A stretch of 64,000 nucleotides of DNA from contig NZ_LZHZ01000032.1 of the NCBI RefSeq assembly GCF_001667505.1, forward strand, positions 62,001 through 126,000. The letters are read 5' to 3'. Origin of the DNA: Mycobacterium sp. ACS1612 (GTDB taxonomy: Bacteria > Actinomycetota > Actinomycetes > Mycobacteriales > Mycobacteriaceae). A program made the translations under genes and the position numbers. The notes under the pieces were generated by a model that was not told the origin of the DNA, did not search any database, and was given only the letters and a program-made list of their open reading frames with translations. Of this stretch, positions 60,722 through 64,000 are shown one piece after another; the first letter of the stretch is position 1, and every line of letters starts with the position of its first letter.

Positions 60722-63223
60722 ATGGCAAGTCAGACACCAGATTCTGCTGACGAGCGCTTGCGCGAGGAGCAGATCAACGCCGCCGGTGCGCCCAGATGGG
60801 TAGCACCGGCGGCGGCCTCGTCTCGTCCGGCGACCGATCTGGTGGCCGCCTGCGAGAAACTGCTCTCCGGTAAAGCGCGGCAACTCGATTCGGCCGCACT
60901 CCGTGACGCCCTGCTGGACCTGCACGATTTCTGGCTGACCACCAAGGCCACCGAGATCGGGATCACCGCGACGAGCGGGTTCGCGATCGTCGCGACGGGT
61001 GGTCTCGGCCGCGGCGAACTGTTGCCGTTCTCCGACCTCGACCTGATGCTGCTGCACGACAACATGCCGCGCGAAACCGTCAGCCAGGTCGCCGAGCTGT
61101 TGTGGTATCCGTTCTGGGACGCCAACATTCGCATCGACCACAGTGTGCGCACCGTCCCGGAGGCGCTGAAGGTCGCCGGGGAGGACATCTCGGCGGGCCT
61201 TGCGATGCTGGAGGCCCGCCACATCGCGGGCGACTCCGACCTGTCGTCGCTGTTGATCAGCGGGGCCCGTCGGCAGTGGCGCATTGGAATCGCCTCGCGT
61301 TTCGACGAACTCGTCGCACACACCGAGCAACGATGGGAACGCAGCGGGCAGATCGCCCACCGCGCCGAGCCCGACCTCAAGTGTGGCCGCGGCGGCCTGC
61401 GCGACGTGCAACTGCTCAATGCGCTGGCGATCGCGCAACTCGCCGACGTGTATCCCAGTCGCTCGCTGGCCTCACCGACGGGCACGCTGGGCGAGGCGCA
61501 TCTCGCGCTGCTCAACGTGCGCACCGAACTGCACCGGGTGTCCGGTCGCGGTCGCGAACTGCTGCTGGCCCAGCACGCCGACGAGATCGGCGCCGCGCTG
61601 CACATCGGGGATCGATTCGACTTGGCACGCACACTGTCTGACGCAGCGCGCACTGTCAGCTACTACGTCGACGCGGGATTGCGCACCGCCGCGAATGCGT
61701 TGCCGCGCCGCGGGTTGGCGGCGTTCAAGCGTCCGGTGCGCCGCCCCCTCGACGAGGGGGTGATCGAGTATGCGGGCGAGGTCATCCTGGCTCGCGACGC
61801 GCGCCCGGAACGCGATCCCGGCCTGATCCTCCGGGTCGCCGCCGCATCGGCGACGACCGGGCTGCCGATCGCGGCGTCGACCCTGGCGCGGCTCACCGAG
61901 ACCGCCCCGGAGTTGCGCACGCCGTGGCCGAGGCAGGCGCTCAAGGATCTGCTGGTGATGCTGGCCGCGGGCCCGAGCGCGGTGGCCACCATCGAGGCGC
62001 TGGACCGAACCGGGTTGTGGGGCAGGCTGTTCCCGGAGTGGGGCGCTGTGCGTGATCTGCCGCCTCGCGACGTGGTGCACATCTGGACCGTCGACCGGCA
62101 TCTGGTCGAAACAGTGTCTCGGGCAAGCGCTTTCACTACCCGGGTGTCGCGGCCGGATATGTTGGTGCTCGGCGCGCTGTGCCACGACATCGGTAAGGGC
62201 CGCGGCGGGGACCACAGCATCATCGGCGCCGAACTGGCCACGCAGATCGGCACCAGACTGGGGCTGTGGCCGTCGGATGTCGAACTGCTGTCGAAGGTGG
62301 TGCGCCACCACCTGTTGCTTCCGCACACCGCGACGCGGCGAGACCTGCAGGATCCGAAGACCATCGAGGCCGTGGTGGAGGCGCTCGACGACGACCCGGT
62401 GCTGCTGGAACTGTTGCACGTACTGGCCGAGGCGGATTCGCTCGCCACCGGACCCGGCGTGTGGGGCGACTGGAAGGCGTCGTTGGTCGGGGACCTGGTC
62501 CGGCGCTGCCGGATGGTGATGGCGGGCGAACCGCTGCCAACACCGGATCCCATTGACCCGCGGTTCATTTCGCTGGCTGCTGACGGCGGTGTGCACGTCG
62601 AGATGACGCCCGGCGACAGCCCGCACATCTACAACCTGACGATGATCGCGCCGGATGTCCGGGGTCTGCTGTCGAAGGCCGCGGGTGTGCTGGCGCTCAA
62701 TTCGCTTCGCGTGCACTCCGCGTCGGTGAACGGGCACGAGGGTTCGGCGATCAACACGTTCGTGGTGTCACCGCATTTCGGTTCGCCGCCCGCCGCCGAA
62801 CTGTTGCGTCAGCAGTTCATCCTGGCGCTCGAGGGTGAACTCGACGTGCTGGCGTCGTTGGACAAACGGGACAGGGACGCGGTGCAGCACGGCACCACCC
62901 GGGCGGGACAGGTGCCCGACGCGGTGCCGATCAACCACGCGACCGCGCCGCCGAAGATCCTGTGGTCCGACGGCCCGCGGGAGGGGGAGTCGGTTGTGCA
63001 GATCCGTGCCACCGACCGGGCGGGGCTGCTGGCGAGGTTGACCGCGATCTTCGAACGCGACGGGGTCGACATCGCCTGGGCGAAGGTCACCACGCTTGGC
63101 TCGTCGGTGGTCGACGTGTTCGCGATCACCGTCGCGGGCTCGATGCGGGAGGAACTGCAGCGCGACCTCTATGCCGTGCTGCCGGCACCGGCGCCCGCGA
63201 AGCCGGTATCCGAAGCCAGTTAG
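60722..63223 (+). CDS. glnD: PII uridylyl/adenylyltransferase GlnD
   Basis: The bifunctional sensor of 833 residues. The nucleotidyltransferase motif [16 protein letters not shown] is near 95, and the HD hydrolase has [14 protein letters not shown] near 485. Two C-terminal ACT domains (from about 630 and 760) sense glutamine. In actinobacteria GlnD adds AMP, not UMP, to Tyr51 of PII. GGGAGAGG precedes the ATG. It follows glnB by 76 bp. The stop codon is the first part of dispersed repeat copy B. Confidence 0.96.
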   Translation: MASQTPDSADERLREEQINAAGAPRWVAPAAASSRPATDLVAACEKLLSGKARQLDSAALRDALLDLHDFWLTTKATEIGITATSGFAIVATGGLGRGELLPFSDLDLMLLHDNMPRETVSQVAELLWYPFWDANIRIDHSVRTVPEALKVAGEDISAGLAMLEARHIAGDSDLSSLLISGARRQWRIGIASRFDELVAHTEQRWERSGQIAHRAEPDLKCGRGGLRDVQLLNALAIAQLADVYPSRSLASPTGTLGEAHLALLNVRTELHRVSGRGRELLLAQHADEIGAALHIGDRFDLARTLSDAARTVSYYVDAGLRTAANALPRRGLAAFKRPVRRPLDEGVIEYAGEVILARDARPERDPGLILRVAAASATTGLPIAASTLARLTETAPELRTPWPRQALKDLLVMLAAGPSAVATIEALDRTGLWGRLFPEWGAVRDLPPRDVVHIWTVDRHLVETVSRASAFTTRVSRPDMLVLGALCHDIGKGRGGDHSIIGAELATQIGTRLGLWPSDVELLSKVVRHHLLLPHTATRRDLQDPKTIEAVVEALDDDPVLLELLHVLAEADSLATGPGVWGDWKASLVGDLVRRCRMVMAGEPLPTPDPIDPRFISLAADGGVHVEMTPGDSPHIYNLTMIAPDVRGLLSKAAGVLALNSLRVHSASVNGHEGSAINTFVVSPHFGSPPAAELLRQQFILALEGELDVLASLDKRDRDAVQHGTTRAGQVPDAVPINHATAPPKILWSDGPREGESVVQIRATDRAGLLARLTAIFERDGVDIAWAKVTTLGSSVVDVFAITVAGSMREELQRDLYAVLPAPAPAKPVSEAS

Positions 63224-63318
63224 GAGGTGGCGGGCGAGTGAGCATCGCAGGCGTCCGAACGGCGCCCGAGCGGTGGGCCCACGCCCGTAGGGCAGGGGAC
63301 GAACCCAGAACCGACCAT
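63223..63318. repeat. Dispersed intergenic repeat, copy B (before ffh)
   Basis: A 96-bp relative of copy A at 18.1 kb, with about 20 bp of extra sequence (63252-63272) inside and a few small gaps. It shares GGAGGTGGCGG at the left, the palindrome GTGGGCCCAC, GCCCGTAGGGCA and AGAACCGACCAT at the right. It begins at the last base of the glnD stop and ends 4 bp before the ffh -10. Confidence 0.75.
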
Positions 63319-63322
63319 TCGT

Positions 63323-63328
63323 TAGGCT
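63323..63328 (+). promoter_or_regulatory. -10 box of ffh
   Basis: TAGGCT (TANNNT) lies 7 nt before GTG 63336. The repeat copy B ends 4 bp upstream. Confidence 0.45.
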
Positions 63329-63335
63329 TGACAGC

Positions 63336-64000
63336 GTGTTTGAATCGCTGTCCGACCGGTTGACCGGCGCCCTGCAGGGGCTGCGTGGCAAGGGCAGGCT
63401 GACCGACGCCGACATCGACGCGACCACCAGAGAGATCCGGCTGGCGCTGCTCGAGGCCGACGTCTCGCTGCCTGTGGTGCGCGCGTTCGTGGCCCGCATC
63501 AAAGACCGCGCCAAGGGCGCTGAGGTCTCCGGTGCGCTGAACCCGGCCCAGCAGGTCGTCAAGATCGTCAACGACGAGCTGATCGGCATCCTCGGCGGCG
63601 AGACCCGCCAGTTGGCTTTCGCGAAGACGCCGCCGACGGTGATCATGCTCGCCGGTCTGCAAGGTTCCGGTAAGACCACATTGGCCGGCAAGCTGGCGAA
63701 ATGGCTTAAGGATCAAGGCAATACGCCGCTGCTCGTGGCGTGCGACCTGCAGCGGCCCGGCGCGGTCAACCAGCTGCAGATCGTCGGTGAGCGCGCCGGT
63801 GTGCAGGTGTTCGCACCGCATCCCGGGGTTGGCCCGGAGGGCCGGGACAATGAAGCGGACGCCGGTCACGGCGATCCGGTGGCGGTGGCTGCCGCGGGCC
63901 TTGCCGAGGCGAAGGCCAAGCTCTTCGACGTCGTCATCATCGACACCGCGGGCCGGTTGGGCATCGATGACGAGCTGATGAGCCAGGCCGCCGCCATCCG
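63336..64000 (+). CDS. ffh: Signal recognition particle protein Ffh, N-terminal part
   Basis: The first 221 codons are present; the rest lies beyond the window. The helical N domain (residues 1-95; FESLSDRLTGALQGLRGKG) and the beginning of the G domain are seen: G1 GLQGSGKTTLAGKLA near 108, CDLQRPGAVNQLQ (G2) and DTAGRLG (G3) near 205. It recognises signal sequences together with 4.5S RNA and docks on FtsY. A short acidic insert (GPEGRDNEADAGHGDP) interrupts the G domain before the next helix. GTG is supported by the -10 spacing. Confidence 0.95.
   Translation, partial: MFESLSDRLTGALQGLRGKGRLTDADIDATTREIRLALLEADVSLPVVRAFVARIKDRAKGAEVSGALNPAQQVVKIVNDELIGILGGETRQLAFAKTPPTVIMLAGLQGSGKTTLAGKLAKWLKDQGNTPLLVACDLQRPGAVNQLQIVGERAGVQVFAPHPGVGPEGRDNEADAGHGDPVAVAAAGLAEAKAKLFDVVIIDTAGRLGIDDELMSQAAAI

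Overview
The window is high-GC chromosomal DNA from a mycobacterium, most likely an environmental, rapidly growing one (Mycolicibacterium type). The gene order is the mycobacterial core order seen around M. tuberculosis Rv2996c-Rv2965c (serA, leuB, gltX, leuCD, hupB, mutT1, ppk, fbiD, gpsA, ddlA, thiL, ung, recG, lipN, pca, coaD), followed by the Rv2927c-Rv2916c order (sepIVA, rnc, mutM, acyP, smc, ftsY, amt, glnB, glnD, ffh). GTG starts and very short or overlapping gene junctions are common. Many starts have a TANNNT box 6-9 nt in front of the codon, as expected for leaderless mycobacterial mRNAs. This assignment rests on recognising the proteins and their order; no search was run.

Layout. 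1-1.9 kb (minus): a WrbA-like flavodoxin (cut by the window edge), a phosphoribosyltransferase broken by an internal deletion, and an FAD oxidoreductase. 1.9-5.1 kb: serA-leuB and a YrhK-type membrane protein. 5.1-7.7 kb (minus): a Ser/Thr-rich secreted protein, two overlapping flavin-split-barrel genes and an MFS transporter. 7.8-10.4 kb: an FAH-family hydrolase, gltX, tRNA-Gln(CTG) and tRNA-Glu(CTC). 10.4-13.2 kb: an IclR regulator divergent from leuCD, matching LtbR of corynebacteria. 13.4-18.0 kb: hupB, then mutT1, ppk and fbiD on the minus strand. 18.2-20.3 kb: gpsA and a Cys/Met-metabolism PLP enzyme.

20.3-28.6 kb is the accessory part. A LysR regulator, two full-length MmgE/PrpD enzymes, one half-length MmgE/PrpD-like protein, a complete tripartite tricarboxylate transporter (TctB-TctA-TctC) and an SDR without the usual catalytic Tyr all run the same way, mostly with coupled or overlapping ends. 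They sit between gpsA/PLP enzyme and ddlA, which are almost adjacent in M. tuberculosis. I read the block as an uptake-and-catabolism operon for a tri- or dicarboxylate of unknown identity. It is the best candidate here for an undescribed system.

28.6-43.6 kb: ddlA, DUF3515, a stand-alone RAM-domain protein, thiL, ung, rpmB, a DAK2/FakA-like protein, recG with a secreted HNH nuclease overlapping its end, an F420-type LLM oxidoreductase with an NAD-dependent epimerase, two tandem aldo-keto reductases whose outer start codon overlaps that of the divergent esterase lipN, and a DsbA-VKOR oxidative-folding pair. 43.7-48.8 kb: pyruvate carboxylase, rsmD, coaD and a hemerythrin-like protein. 49-56.3 kb: sepIVA, DUF177, rnc, mutM, an OsmC protein, acyP and smc. 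56.4-64 kb: a type 2 IPP isomerase between smc and ftsY, then ftsY, the nitrogen module amt-glnB-glnD behind a GlnR-type box, and the first 221 codons of ffh.

A dispersed intergenic repeat of about 76-96 bp occurs twice, directly in front of the predicted -10 boxes of gpsA and ffh. No insertion sequence, prophage, CRISPR array or rRNA was seen.
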